Origin: Chloroflexota bacterium
GTDB taxonomy: Bacteria; Chloroflexota; Anaerolineae; UBA4142; SHND01
DNA: 33,850 nucleotides
Reading direction: 5' to 3'
Assembly (NCBI GenBank): GCA_029778615.1
Contig: JAKOPZ010000185.1
Location: 1 to 33,850 of the forward strand
The translations under genes were made by a program, and so were the position numbers. How positions within the stretch are numbered: the first letter of the stretch is position 1; the number at the start of each line of letters is the position of its first letter. This document shows positions 1 to 7,742 of the stretch, piece by piece. Under the pieces are notes generated by a model, which did not search any database, was not told the origin of the DNA, and saw only the letters and a program-made list of their open reading frames with translations.

Positions 1-382
1 CATCGGGCGCGACCGTCGCGTGCATTCCACCGGTGATAACGATGCCGTTCGGGTTCACCTGCTTGAACATTTGCGCGGACTTGTACGCGAACGGGTACGT
101 GTAACTCCGCACGTTCATAATCAATTGGTCATAGCCCTGCAAACGTTTGGGCAGTTCGTCCCACTTTTTCAGCGAGCGCAGCGAGAACATGTCGGTCTCG
201 ACGCCGTTGTCACGCAGAATGGTTCGCAGCAGACCGAGCCCGTGGTCCTGCCAACGGTCATGCGCGCCGGATGGATAGACGAACACGCCGGGGTCGCCCA
301 TATCGAGCCAGAGACGTTTGATGCCGTCGCTACTCGGTTTGGGTGAAAAATTCGATTTGCCAAAAGAGAAGAAGGATTTCAT
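1..382 (-). CDS. B12-binding radical SAM protein, N-terminal part only
   Basis: Partial gene; the window edge removes everything after about residue 127. The translation from ATG at 382 begins MKSFFSFGKSNF and contains GDPGVFVYPSGAHDRW near the start and VITGGMHATVAPD at the cut edge. The GG-x-HAT-x-AP pattern is the cobalamin-binding Rossmann-like domain that precedes the radical SAM core in this superfamily; the same element (GGTHATLAPEE) occurs in the complete protein at 5529-6866. The ATG overlaps the TGA of the upstream gene (ATGA, 379-382), so translation is probably coupled. The radical SAM cysteines would lie outside the window, so radical SAM identity is inferred from the N-terminal domain and from the two complete paralogues nearby. 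The substrate is unknown. Confidence 0.75.
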   Translation of the reverse strand, partial: MKSFFSFGKSNFSPKPSSDGIKRLWLDMGDPGVFVYPSGAHDRWQDHGLGLLRTILRDNGVETDMFSLRSLKKWDELPKRLQGYDQLIMNVRSYTYPFAYKSAQMFKQVNPNGIVITGGMHATVAPD

Positions 383-906
383 ACGGTTGGCGACATCTCT
401 GCATCAATTCTTGGAGTCTCGTTTCGGTACTTTCTATGAGACAACATAGACACCAGAATTCTGCCAAGAATTTCAGTTACATTGGGAGGATTTCGAGAAT
501 GAATTAGCAAGTACAGAACGGCGCCACTCGTATTCGTTGCGCGTGATTGATGCCAAGTTGCGTTAAATCCGCTTGCCTCTGCCAATTTGTGAGCGTAAGG
601 ATACACCACGTCTAAATGCTGTAGTGATGGTTCGCGTTCCCTCACGTTATCGTCAAAGCGTGCATAGTTGCTGAAAACCAAGAATCTGTACAAGTCAATC
701 AAGACCATTTTCCGTTCGCTGTCATTGCATTCTTGAATCGCTCTGCGAAAAATCGCTTCATTCGTGGTTCCTGCAGGCAGGGGCGGTGCAGGTACGTATT
801 CGAAGGTCTGTGCTCTCTCGATAGTACTTTGCCGACGAACGTACAAATATGCGATGCTAGTTTTAGAATGCAACCGGGAGCCTTTCTGCTTGCCACAACA
901 AGTCAA
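379..906 (-). CDS. hypothetical protein, 175 aa, next to hicAB
   Basis: I do not recognise a family. The start is TTG at 906, overlapping the hicB stop as TTGA; the stop overlaps the ATG of the next gene as ATGA. Both overlaps argue that it is a translated member of the operon. The first 60 residues are basic and low in hydrophobics. The middle (IDLYRFLVFSNYARFDD, then a YPYAHKLAEASGF stretch) looks like a helical globular domain. There is no signal peptide or clear membrane segment. Base composition is less GCGCGC-rich than the flanking radical SAM genes, as in hicAB, so the three genes may have arrived together. It could be cargo of the toxin-antitoxin module or a degraded gene kept open by coupling. 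Confidence 0.5.
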   Translation of the reverse strand: MTCCGKQKGSRLHSKTSIAYLYVRRQSTIERAQTFEYVPAPPLPAGTTNEAIFRRAIQECNDSERKMVLIDLYRFLVFSNYARFDDNVREREPSLQHLDVVYPYAHKLAEASGFNATWHQSRATNTSGAVLYLLIHSRNPPNVTEILGRILVSMLSHRKYRNETPRIDAEMSPTV

Positions 907-1142
907 GCCAATGCGACCTCAACATACTCAACACCGGATTCTGGCTGTGGCGCGCGTTCACCGTCGGCTTGTAATTGTTCCAAGTGCAGCTCAATCGCTT
1001 CTCGAATCAACTGTAGTGTTTCCGCCTTCGTCTCACCGACTGCGACACAACCCGGCAAGTCAGGCACATATGCTCCATATCCATCGCTGCTTTTTTCTAA
1101 AACGACCGCATACTTGACCTTATTCATTCTTACTTTCTCCAT
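903..1142 (-). CDS. hicB: HicB-family antitoxin
   Basis: Antitoxin of a type II HicAB pair; it should bind and neutralise the HicA mRNA interferase. The 79 residues match the HicB partial RNase H-like fold: YAVVLEKSSDGYGAYVPDLPGC followed by GETKAETLQLIREAIELHLE is the family signature (x-Y-x-A-x-x-P-D-L-P-G-C, then E-A-x-x-x-x-E-A-I). It ends soon after this domain, so the C-terminal ribbon-helix-helix or HTH DNA-binding domain of longer HicB proteins is absent; autoregulation through HicB alone is doubtful. It overlaps hicA by 23 bases from the ATG at 1142. A second in-frame ATG at 1127 (MNKVKYAVV) would give an 8-base overlap and is equally plausible. Confidence 0.85.
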   Translation of the reverse strand: MEKVRMNKVKYAVVLEKSSDGYGAYVPDLPGCVAVGETKAETLQLIREAIELHLEQLQADGERAPQPESGVEYVEVALA

Positions 1143-1332
1143 CTCTCAGTCCCGCTTGTTTCAGAATGCTGTTCAATGTTCCGGGTGGCACATCCAAACT
1201 TGGTTTTCCTGAAACGGTCACCGTCCCGCGTTTGGTCGGATGTTTGAATTGACGATGGCTGCCCTTTGTTCGCACAAGCAGCCAGCCATCTTTTTCAAGC
1301 ATCTTGAGAACATCTCGCACTCTGGTTGTCAT
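1120..1332 (-). CDS. hicA: HicA-family toxin (mRNA interferase)
   Basis: Small basic toxin of the HicA/YcfA family, a double-stranded-RNA-binding-like fold that cleaves mRNA. The 70 residues contain the classic pattern: an N-terminal helix (RDVLKMLEKDGWLLVR), then T-K-G-S-H-R-Q-F with catalytic His26, a KHPTKRGTVTV strand, and VPPGTLNSILKQAGL, where the family has P-x-G-T-x-x-x-I-L-k-q-a-G-L. Length is typical. The ATG at 1332 lies 3 bases after the stop of the radical SAM gene upstream, so the toxin is probably expressed from the radical SAM promoter at 2949-2977. Toxin-before-antitoxin order is normal for hicAB. Confidence 0.9.
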   Translation of the reverse strand: MTTRVRDVLKMLEKDGWLLVRTKGSHRQFKHPTKRGTVTVSGKPSLDVPPGTLNSILKQAGLRDGESKNE

Positions 1333-1335
1333 ATT

Positions 1336-2844
1336 TCAACACGCGACCTGCTGTGTCTCCTCAATTATCGCCTTGACCTTTTCGTCTTTTGTCTTTTTCG
1401 GCAGCACGATTTTTGCCGCCATGCTCAAAGTGCGCGGGAAATTTTTCCACGTGGATTCGCGTTTGAGTGTGTTGAGGACTCGATGTGGGCGCAAATAAAA
1501 TCTGCGATACGCTTCTTTCCATTTACGCTCTTGCGCTTCCGCCGTCGTTGGTCCCATTTCATAACGCGCTTTGCCTTCAAAGAAAACGTAATCCTGCCAA
1601 TCTTTGACGAGCATCCGTCCGCCGTTGCGATGCACTTGCTCCCAAACTTTGGTGCCGGGGTATGGCGTCATCATCGAAAAATTCGCGACAAGCGGGTCGA
1701 GTTCGCACGCGAACTTGATAGTCTTTTCCATCGTCTCTTCCGTGTCACCGGGCAAGCCCATAATGAAAAAGCCGACCGTTTCAAGACCGACTTGACGCGC
1801 ATTCTTGAATGCTTGCCGAATCTGGTCGTGCGTCACGCGTTTGTCAATGCTTTCCAAAATATCTTCATCGCCCGTTTCGACGCCGAACGCAACGCGTTTG
1901 CAACCCGCCTCTTTCATTTTGCCCAAGAGTTCCGTGTCCGCGAGATTCGCGCGGATGCCGTTAATCATCACCCACTGCGCTTTGTTGTGCAGATTCTCTT
2001 GAATCAAAAGTTCGCTCAAACGGTACAACCGTTTGCGGTCAATGTTCGCGCTATCGTCGAGCAGACCGATTTCTTGCGCGCCAAAATTTTCGACGAGATA
2101 ATGCCATTCTTTCACAACGTGTTCGGGCGAACGCGCGCGCCATTTTTCCGCCATCACCGACTGCGAACAAAACGTGCAGCGATACGGACAACCGCGCGAG
2201 GTCATCATCGAAAATGATTTACCTTTGTCAATCGCATCAATCGCCGGCTGCAGCGACGAATACCGTTCCATCTTGAAATACTTGTACGCGGGGAACGGTA
2301 ACGTGTCGAGGTCATTGATTGGCGGGCGTTCGTGGGTGTGCCGAATTTTTCCTTCGGGCGTCATGTACGTAATGCCCAACACCTTGTCCAGAATTTTTGC
2401 CTTGGGGTCGAGCATTTCGCTGACGCGGAAATTCGCGTTGCCATTCTTGACTCGTTCCAGCGTGTTGCACAAATCAATCCACGTCTCTTCACCCTCGCCA
2501 CGCGCGACGACATCAATTTCGGGGCGCGCCGCCGCTTCTTCGGGCAGCGCGGAAACGTGTGGACCGCCTTGCACGATGAATGTATCGGGCTTGACGGCTT
2601 TGATTTCGCGCGCCGCGAGCCAACCTTGTTTCACTTGCGGCGTATTCGAGGTGATGCCAACAATGTCCGGTTGATATTCGCGCACCACATCGCGCAGCGG
2701 CACCTCTTCGATGTCCTGGTCAAAGACGCGCACCTCGTCGCCGCGATTTTCGCTGAACGCGGCAAGATAGGCGATGCCGAGATGTGGTGTGGTGCGGGTG
2801 TCAATAGGCAATTGAAAACGTGGGTTGATAAGTAGAACGCGCAA
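1336..2844 (-). CDS. B12-binding domain radical SAM protein (502 aa)
   Basis: Cobalamin-dependent radical SAM enzyme, probably a methyltransferase or rearranging enzyme; substrate unknown. Residues 1-130 form the B12-binding domain (LLINPRF at the N-terminus, GITSNTPQ, GGPHVSALPEE at 93-103, then ARGEGEETW). The radical SAM core starts near residue 210 and has the [4Fe-4S] motif at Cys219, Cys223 and Cys226 (GCPYRCTFCSQ). The SAM-binding region includes FGVETGDEDILESIDK and GFFIMGLPGDTEETM, and the MMTPYPGTKVWE signature is shared with the paralogue at 5529-6866. The start is TTG at 2844, supported by a CGGAGG Shine-Dalgarno six bases upstream. It is the first gene of an operon running through hicAB to the partial radical SAM gene. 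Confidence 0.9.
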   Translation of the reverse strand: MRVLLINPRFQLPIDTRTTPHLGIAYLAAFSENRGDEVRVFDQDIEEVPLRDVVREYQPDIVGITSNTPQVKQGWLAAREIKAVKPDTFIVQGGPHVSALPEEAAARPEIDVVARGEGEETWIDLCNTLERVKNGNANFRVSEMLDPKAKILDKVLGITYMTPEGKIRHTHERPPINDLDTLPFPAYKYFKMERYSSLQPAIDAIDKGKSFSMMTSRGCPYRCTFCSQSVMAEKWRARSPEHVVKEWHYLVENFGAQEIGLLDDSANIDRKRLYRLSELLIQENLHNKAQWVMINGIRANLADTELLGKMKEAGCKRVAFGVETGDEDILESIDKRVTHDQIRQAFKNARQVGLETVGFFIMGLPGDTEETMEKTIKFACELDPLVANFSMMTPYPGTKVWEQVHRNGGRMLVKDWQDYVFFEGKARYEMGPTTAEAQERKWKEAYRRFYLRPHRVLNTLKRESTWKNFPRTLSMAAKIVLPKKTKDEKVKAIIEETQQVAC

Positions 2845-2866
2845 GGCGAACCTCCGTAAAGTTTTC

Positions 2867-2894
2867 CGTAAATCGTCAGACGTTAAACGTCAAG
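2867..2894. repeat. degenerate heptamer tandem repeat in 5' leader
   Basis: Four consecutive 7-base units with consensus CGTNAAN: CGTAAAT, CGTCAGA, CGTTAAA, CGTCAAG. A fifth unit, CGTAAAG, lies at 2855-2861 after a 5-base break. The array sits in the untranslated leader of the radical SAM operon and touches the Shine-Dalgarno of the gene starting at 2844. It resembles the GTNAAAC units at 10710-10764. Confidence 0.55.
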
Positions 2895-2948
2895 TGCAAG
2901 TTCCTGTCGCTCAGCATTGAGGAGAAAATTCGGGGCAAGAGCGAAATC

Positions 2949-2977
2949 ATTATAACGAGTGGGTTGGGGACGGTCAA
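2949..2977 (-). promoter_or_regulatory. sigma70-type promoter of the radical SAM-hicAB operon
   Basis: On the minus strand: TTGACC (2977-2972), a 17-base spacer, then TATAAT (2954-2949). One mismatch to the -35 consensus and a perfect -10 make this the best housekeeping promoter in the window. Predicted transcription start is near 2942, giving a leader of about 98 bases that contains the heptamer repeat. Confidence 0.8.
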
Positions 2978-3006
2978 ATAAATGTTTTGTAAAGGAACTC
3001 GAGAAA

Positions 3007-4707
3007 CTAATTTCCATAAAACACAATGCGATTATCACTCAATTGCGTCATGCCAAGGTCCGGATTAAAGTCGGGGTTGGTGCAGAACGGACTCCAATAA
3101 CAGCGGTCGCCTTGAGTAGGAACATAAACAGTCACACCGCGCGTCGTTTGTTTCGCCTTCACTGACACACTTGGAACGGGCGGAATGGTGACCAGCGCCG
3201 CGCGAAATCCTTTGCCACCATGCCGAACAAAACTGATGCCGGGGTATGCAATGGTAATTGCGGCAGCGACCAAAATTATTCCCATCACCGCTTGTATTGC
3301 TAAATTCATTCGCGAAAAGGGAACGAACGCCGAAATCGCGAGACCGAGCGCCAGCAGTCCCGGCAGCCAAAACCAAGTAGAGCCAAAACGCAAATCCGGC
3401 GCGGTGAAAAACCAATACAACATCCCAGCAAAAGAGATTGCCCCCGGCAAGAGAACCGCGCGCAATTCATCTCGCGCGTAAAGCTTGCGCCACACAGGCA
3501 AACACAAGCCAACTCCGACGGCAAAACAAATTAGCGGCAAGATAAAATCATTCGACGTAATGAACTTGGTGAGCCATGGACCAAGCCAGAACCACTGTGA
3601 GAGGACTTGGTCGCGTTCCAGATTGCCCGGCGCGCGTGCCCAACTCATAATCCACAGCGCGTCCGACGTCGGTGCCCATGTTGGAACTGCCCACGGCAGA
3701 TTCCAAAAACATGAAAGACTCAACGGATAAAGCAGACATCCCGAGAGCGCCACGCCGCGCGCCATCCAACTTGCCAAAACAACGGCTGCGGGCATGACCA
3801 CAACCGCCAGCGACTTCCAATTTCCGATTCCGATGCGCCGCCGTAAACCAATGACCAGTAGTGCGAGCGGAATCAAGGCGAGCGGCAAAACTGAAAATTT
3901 AATTGTAATGATAAAAGCCGCGACCAGAGCAGCGAGCCAAAATTCGTACAAAAACGCATTCGGTTCGGATGTCCGCACTGCGCGCAGAAAAATATAAACG
4001 AGCACGATGGCGAGCAAGAGAACGGGATGGTCTGTTGACGGCGAACTCAAATTTTTTACGACGACCGGCGCCAAGCCGACAAGACCGCTCACGAGCAGAA
4101 ACGAGGTTGACAGCTCGCGCGCGCCGCGCAAAAATTTTCTAAAGGCACCCAGAACGGCAATGCCCACGACCGCCAGCAGCGTTTCGGAAGCGAGCGCGGT
4201 ATAGTTCGCCGTATTCGGAAACCCAAGCTGCGCCAACAATGCCGAAATGGAAAACCACGACGAATTGAAACCCAAGCGTCCGTGAAAATTGGCAAGCCCA
4301 AATGGCACCGCCGAATCCACCAACCAGCGAATCGCGGGCATATGGTACAAGCCCGAATCATAATTCGCGGGACTCAGTACCGCTTGTGTCGAAATGACGC
4401 CTAACCAAACCATGACACAGCCAATCCAAAATGGTTGCTTTAAAAACGGCAGCCAACGCCGCGCGAAAATGATAAAGAATCCCCACCCGACCAGAATAAA
4501 CAACAAGGCAAAAGCGAAACTGACCGGATAAAAAAAGTTTTCTAAATTAACGAGGACTGTACCAACAACCAGACCAACGAGTGGTAACAAGAAATCAAAA
4601 CGGTACGGACTAGAAACGCCAAATTTCCCAAACACCCAAACCGTCCCCAAACCCCAGCCGGTGGTTGCTCCAAGAATGATTATCAAGTAGGCAAGAGTAA
4701 AAAGCAT
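3007..4707 (-). CDS. polytopic membrane protein, LIC_10190/glycosyltransferase-like
   Basis: A 566-residue integral membrane protein with about 12 hydrophobic segments spread from residue 1 to 500. After the third segment comes a conserved-looking outer loop: NYDSGLYHMPAIRW (Asp117, His122) and LANFHGRLGFNSSWF (about 139-152). This layout is what I recall for the LIC_10190-type membrane proteins and is reminiscent of polyprenyl-phosphate-sugar glycosyltransferases, which carry acidic residues in the first long loop. The C-terminal 60 residues are soluble (KAKQTTRGVTVYVPTQGDRCYWSPFCTNPDF...). It lies 61 bases downstream of the family 2 glycosyltransferase, which could supply a lipid-linked sugar donor. 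Family assignment is from memory of motifs, so treat the function as inferred. The start is ATG at 4707. Confidence 0.7.
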   Translation of the reverse strand: MLFTLAYLIIILGATTGWGLGTVWVFGKFGVSSPYRFDFLLPLVGLVVGTVLVNLENFFYPVSFAFALLFILVGWGFFIIFARRWLPFLKQPFWIGCVMVWLGVISTQAVLSPANYDSGLYHMPAIRWLVDSAVPFGLANFHGRLGFNSSWFSISALLAQLGFPNTANYTALASETLLAVVGIAVLGAFRKFLRGARELSTSFLLVSGLVGLAPVVVKNLSSPSTDHPVLLLAIVLVYIFLRAVRTSEPNAFLYEFWLAALVAAFIITIKFSVLPLALIPLALLVIGLRRRIGIGNWKSLAVVVMPAAVVLASWMARGVALSGCLLYPLSLSCFWNLPWAVPTWAPTSDALWIMSWARAPGNLERDQVLSQWFWLGPWLTKFITSNDFILPLICFAVGVGLCLPVWRKLYARDELRAVLLPGAISFAGMLYWFFTAPDLRFGSTWFWLPGLLALGLAISAFVPFSRMNLAIQAVMGIILVAAAITIAYPGISFVRHGGKGFRAALVTIPPVPSVSVKAKQTTRGVTVYVPTQGDRCYWSPFCTNPDFNPDLGMTQLSDNRIVFYGN

Positions 4708-4768
4708 TCGAGGCGTGTGCTCCGAAAAGGGTTTCGAAAATTTTTCCGTCAGCCAACCAGCAAAACAA

Positions 4769-5446
4769 TCAGCGATATTTTAGCAGCGCCATCAACGAAC
4801 GCCAGCCATCGCGCACGCGGCGCAATTTTTTGTCCTTGCGCGGTTTGTACGAAACGGGCGCCTGCAAGAAATTCACGCCGCGTTTTGCCAATTTTGCCGT
4901 AATCTCGGGTTCAATTTCAAAGCCGCGCGACTGCAATTTCAAATCGCGCATGAGCGCAGTGGGTACGAGTTTGTAACAGGTCTCCATGTCGCGCAGGTTC
5001 GTACCGCATAATAGGTTGGTAATGAACGTCAGCCCGGCATTCCCCAAATGTCCGAGGAGCGGCTGCGATGACAAATCGCGCACTCCATAGACGACTGCGC
5101 GCGCGTTCGGGTTCCGCGCTTTTTCGTCCGTGTACAACGCGAGCAATCTGTCCCAATCGCGCGGGTCGTACTCGGTATCCGCGTCCTGAATAATCACCAC
5201 GTCGCCGCGCGCATGTTCGAGCGCAGTTTGAATCCCCCCCCCCTTGCCTCGATTCTGTTGATGTCTAAGCACGCGCAAACGCGGGTCCGTCTGGCGCGCA
5301 AGAATTTCCGGCGTCGCATCGGTCGAGCAATCGTCCACCGCAATAATTTCAAACGGCGTAGTGGACGCGAACACCATTTGCAAGCAATGTTCGAGTTCGC
5401 GTTCTTCGTTGTAAATCGGAAGGAGGACGGAGAGTTTGGGAGACAA
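4769..5446 (-). CDS. family 2 glycosyltransferase, dolichyl-phosphate-mannose-synthase-like
   Basis: A 225-residue GT-A fold glycosyltransferase with no membrane anchor. Motifs in order: LSVLLPIYNEERELE (5-19), VDDCSTDATPEIL (nucleotide-binding Asp38/Asp39), NRGKGGGIQTALEHA (66-80) and VVIIQDADTEYDP with the metal-binding D-x-D. The downstream part (NLLCGTNLRDMETCYKLV) and the C-terminal KLAKRGVNFLQAPVSYKPRKDKKL match polyprenyl-phosphate mannose/glucose synthases. It probably loads a sugar on a polyprenyl phosphate for the neighbouring membrane protein. The start is TTG at 5446 with no obvious Shine-Dalgarno; no ATG is available upstream, and the leader is occupied by the heptamer hairpin at 5461-5521. 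A run of ten C (G on the coding strand) lies inside the GKGGG codons. Confidence 0.88.
   Translation of the reverse strand: MSPKLSVLLPIYNEERELEHCLQMVFASTTPFEIIAVDDCSTDATPEILARQTDPRLRVLRHQQNRGKGGGIQTALEHARGDVVIIQDADTEYDPRDWDRLLALYTDEKARNPNARAVVYGVRDLSSQPLLGHLGNAGLTFITNLLCGTNLRDMETCYKLVPTALMRDLKLQSRGFEIEPEITAKLAKRGVNFLQAPVSYKPRKDKKLRRVRDGWRSLMALLKYR
5234..5243. repeat. homopolymeric C10 tract inside the glycosyltransferase gene
   Basis: Ten consecutive C on the plus strand (G on the coding strand) encode the end of Lys68 and Gly69-Gly71 of the GT2 protein. Related enzymes usually have G-K-G followed by Ala codons here, which does not force a G run. Such tracts are slippage-prone; one gained or lost base would frameshift the protein after residue 71. 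Confidence 0.9.
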
Positions 5447-5460
5447 GGAAAGGCGGGACC

Positions 5461-5521
5461 GGAGAGTAGAGACTAGAGATTCTGCAAACTCTTTTGCCCG
5501 AGTCTCCAGTCTCTAGTCTCC
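5461..5521. repeat. hairpin built from heptamer tandem repeats (GAGACTA type)
   Basis: Left arm, three 7-base units: GAGAGTA, GAGACTA, GAGATTC (5462-5482). Right arm: AGTCTCC, AGTCTCT, AGTCTCC (5501-5521). The arms pair over 22 positions with three mismatches and enclose a short GCAAA/TTTGC inner stem. It lies between a radical SAM gene ending at 5529 and the GT2 start at 5446. There is no T-run, so it is not a typical intrinsic terminator. The same GAGACTA unit recurs inside kbl (12454-12482). Confidence 0.75.
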
Positions 5522-5528
5522 AAGCACT

Positions 5529-6866
5529 TTACGCAGACCGGTATGAATACGTGCGGCGATAACCGAAATCGGTGCTAAAGGATGAAAACAGTTTTTTACG
5601 CGCAACGCGCAACGGATGACGGCGCAATGTGCGTACACCGCGCGTCGCAATCGAGGGCAGCGAGTACGCTTTGCGGCAAATCCAATCATAGCCCTCGCGC
5701 AATTGGCTGGCGGTCATATTTTTTGGTTCAAAGGTCACATGCGTCGTGTCATATTTCGACCATGGGATATTTTCAAACAAACGCCCTTCTTGAAGGTACT
5801 GCTCACGCGCCGGTGTGCCGGGATAGGGCGTCATGATTGTAAAACTCACATTGTCCAATCCGCTCTCGCGCACAAAATCCCACGTGTTTTGAAACACATC
5901 GGGAGTATCCGCCTCAAGTCCGAACACAAATAGTCCGACGACGCCGACACCATATTTTTGCACCGTGCGAATTACGCGTTTGTATTCTTCGATGTTGCCT
6001 TTGGATTTTCCGCCGAGGTCGCGGCGATTGCCCGCGTTGATGGATTCAAAGCCGATGAAGAATTTGTCCATGTGCGCTTCTCTGCCAAGCCGAATCAAAT
6101 CGGGAAAATCGCCTACCATCATTTCTGCCTGATTCGTCCAACCATTCAACGGCAATTTTTTCAACGCGCGAAAAACTTGTTCCATGTATTCGGGGTCAGT
6201 GCGAAAGTTCAGACCAAAATTATCGTCGGTGAGAAAAAAGCGTTTGATGTCGCGGCGCTCAATCTCTTCCACCACCTCATCCACCGGACGATGGCGCATC
6301 ACGCGCCCCGACACGCGAATCGCAGTACAAAACGAACAATTGCGCGGACAACCGCGCGTGATTTCCATGTACGGCGTCCAATAATCGCGTTTCTCGTCTA
6401 CCATTTTCAAAACACGGTCGGTCAAACGCGCAACCCCGGCGAGATTTGCCCATGACTCGTCCACATACATTTTTTGCGCGCGGTCGTTTGTCACATCTTG
6501 GATGATTTGGGGCCACGTAAAGTATGCTTCGCCGACGACCGTAATGTCTGCCCATTGACTTACTTCTTCGGGCGCGAGCGTCGCGTGCGTTCCGCCTACC
6601 GCCACCATCGCGCCGCGTTTTTTGGCTGCCTCAGAAATTTCTTGCGCGCGGTCAATCGAAAGCGTTTTGCTCGTAATACCCATCAACGTATTCTTTGTGA
6701 TTTTGTCGAACGGGATGGGTGCAAGGTCTTCATCCCAAATTTCGACCGGCAGTTCGTCGGGCACCAGCGACGCGAGCCGCATTAACGTATACGGCGAGCC
6801 CTGCGCCTTGCCCAAAATTCTGCCATCACGTTTGGGATAAACGAGGACGACCTTGTCAATGTTCAT
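5529..6866 (-). CDS. B12-binding domain radical SAM protein (445 aa)
   Basis: Cobalamin-dependent radical SAM enzyme; substrate unknown. The B12-binding domain covers about residues 1-150 (VVLVYPKRDG, GITSKTLSIDRA, VGGTHATLAPEE at 90-101, VVGEAYFTWP). The [4Fe-4S] motif is Cys173, Cys177 and Cys180 (RGCPRNCSFC). Later core elements are FFLTDDNFGLN, FFIGFESINAGN, GLFVFGLEADTPDVF and FTIMTPYPGTPARE. The C-terminus is basic (residues 415-435), which could sit at a membrane surface. It begins at ATG 6866, which overlaps the stop of the phosphoesterase gene (ATGA). With the GT2 and membrane protein downstream it suggests modification of a lipid or glycolipid. This is inference from context. Confidence 0.9.
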   Translation of the reverse strand: MNIDKVVLVYPKRDGRILGKAQGSPYTLMRLASLVPDELPVEIWDEDLAPIPFDKITKNTLMGITSKTLSIDRAQEISEAAKKRGAMVAVGGTHATLAPEEVSQWADITVVGEAYFTWPQIIQDVTNDRAQKMYVDESWANLAGVARLTDRVLKMVDEKRDYWTPYMEITRGCPRNCSFCTAIRVSGRVMRHRPVDEVVEEIERRDIKRFFLTDDNFGLNFRTDPEYMEQVFRALKKLPLNGWTNQAEMMVGDFPDLIRLGREAHMDKFFIGFESINAGNRRDLGGKSKGNIEEYKRVIRTVQKYGVGVVGLFVFGLEADTPDVFQNTWDFVRESGLDNVSFTIMTPYPGTPAREQYLQEGRLFENIPWSKYDTTHVTFEPKNMTASQLREGYDWICRKAYSLPSIATRGVRTLRRHPLRVARKKLFSSFSTDFGYRRTYSYRSA

Positions 6867-7657
6867 GACAGTTGCTCCTGTATCCTTTGACGAGAAAATG
6901 TTTTTTCACTGCGCTGTTCAAAACGGTCTGCTTGTTCATCGAACGCCATCACTTGGACCGTGAGCGCGTGCGGTTCAATCACGATGCGGTTGTACGCGTT
7001 GCCGTGTCCGTGCCGCACCCGGGTTGACATGGACGTTCCGGCTTGCGCAATCACAATGCCCTGCGCGGTCTGCGTCGTCAACGGCACGTGCGTGTGTCCG
7101 TTCAAAATTAATTCGACGCCCAGACTCTTGAGCCAATTCAAATGCGCGGTCGGAAACCACTGCCCGAACGGACGATATTTGTTCATCCAATCCAAATGAT
7201 GATGCGTCACAAAAATTTTGCACGCGTCGCGCGACGCGCGCAAAAATTCTTGTTCGACCCAACGCCGCTGTGACGCCGACCAAATGCCGCCGGGCACAAT
7301 GCGATGATTGCTGTTGACGCCGACGACAAACACATCACGCGTTTCAATGCTCGCGTCCACCGTCGCATTGATGTAACGCATATAGCGCGCCCACGGCGTC
7401 GTCGCGCGTTCCCACATCGCGCCCGGATACAACGGCTGGTCATGATTTCCCGGAATCGTAAAAATCGGCTTGGGCAATTTTTCAATATACGCGCGCGCTT
7501 GTTCGTACTCGCTGACGCGCCCGCGCATGGTGAAATCGCCGGACAGAATCGTCAAATCGGGTTTTGCGTCGCGGACGTCCTGCAAAATCAATTCCGAAAG
7601 ATGCGCGTTAAATTTTGGACCAAAGTGGAGGTCGGAGAGATGAAAAAGAACAGTCAC
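6863..7657 (-). CDS. metallophosphoesterase (calcineurin-like, CpdA/class III type)
   Basis: A 264-residue two-metal phosphoesterase of the calcineurin-like superfamily. All metal-binding blocks are present in order: HLSDLHFG (Asp9, His11), LTILSGDFTMRG (GD), FTIPGNHDQP (GNHD), FVTHHHLDW (H-H) and LNGHTHVPL (GHTH). This arrangement is that of cyclic nucleotide phosphodiesterase/CpdA-like and UDP-diacylglucosamine hydrolase-like enzymes; the true substrate could be a phospholipid or nucleotide. There is no signal peptide, so it is cytoplasmic. The start is GTG at 7657. Its 3' end overlaps the next radical SAM gene by four bases, so the two are probably co-translated. Confidence 0.88.
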   Translation of the reverse strand: MTVLFHLSDLHFGPKFNAHLSELILQDVRDAKPDLTILSGDFTMRGRVSEYEQARAYIEKLPKPIFTIPGNHDQPLYPGAMWERATTPWARYMRYINATVDASIETRDVFVVGVNSNHRIVPGGIWSASQRRWVEQEFLRASRDACKIFVTHHHLDWMNKYRPFGQWFPTAHLNWLKSLGVELILNGHTHVPLTTQTAQGIVIAQAGTSMSTRVRHGHGNAYNRIVIEPHALTVQVMAFDEQADRFEQRSEKTFSRQRIQEQLS

Positions 7658-7663
7658 TCAGTT

Positions 7664-7742
7664 CGATAGTGCAATAGTGCGATAGTTGAAATCAAACACG
7701 GTTTTCTGCACTATCGCACTATCCCACTATTGCACTAACTCA
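7664..7742. repeat. hairpin of octamer tandem repeats at the aldehyde dehydrogenase stop
   Basis: Right arm on the plus strand: five 8-base units from about 7710 to 7748 (GCACTATC, GCACTATC, CCACTATT, GCACTAAC, TCACTAAA). The left arm has CGATAGTG, CAATAGTG, CGATAGTT. AGTGCAATAGTGCGATAGT (7668-7686) pairs with 7718-7736 with one mismatch. The TAG stop of the aldehyde dehydrogenase (7737-7735) lies inside the array, so its last two codons are repeat-derived. It occupies the whole gap between that gene and the phosphoesterase start at 7657. Confidence 0.8.

Noticed and set aside
1240-2217. Long plus-strand open frame (325 codons) opposite the radical SAM gene
   Set aside because: It is the antisense of a gene with clear motifs and intact frame; its product has no recognisable domain and is rich in Phe/His/Arg as antisense frames of this genome are.
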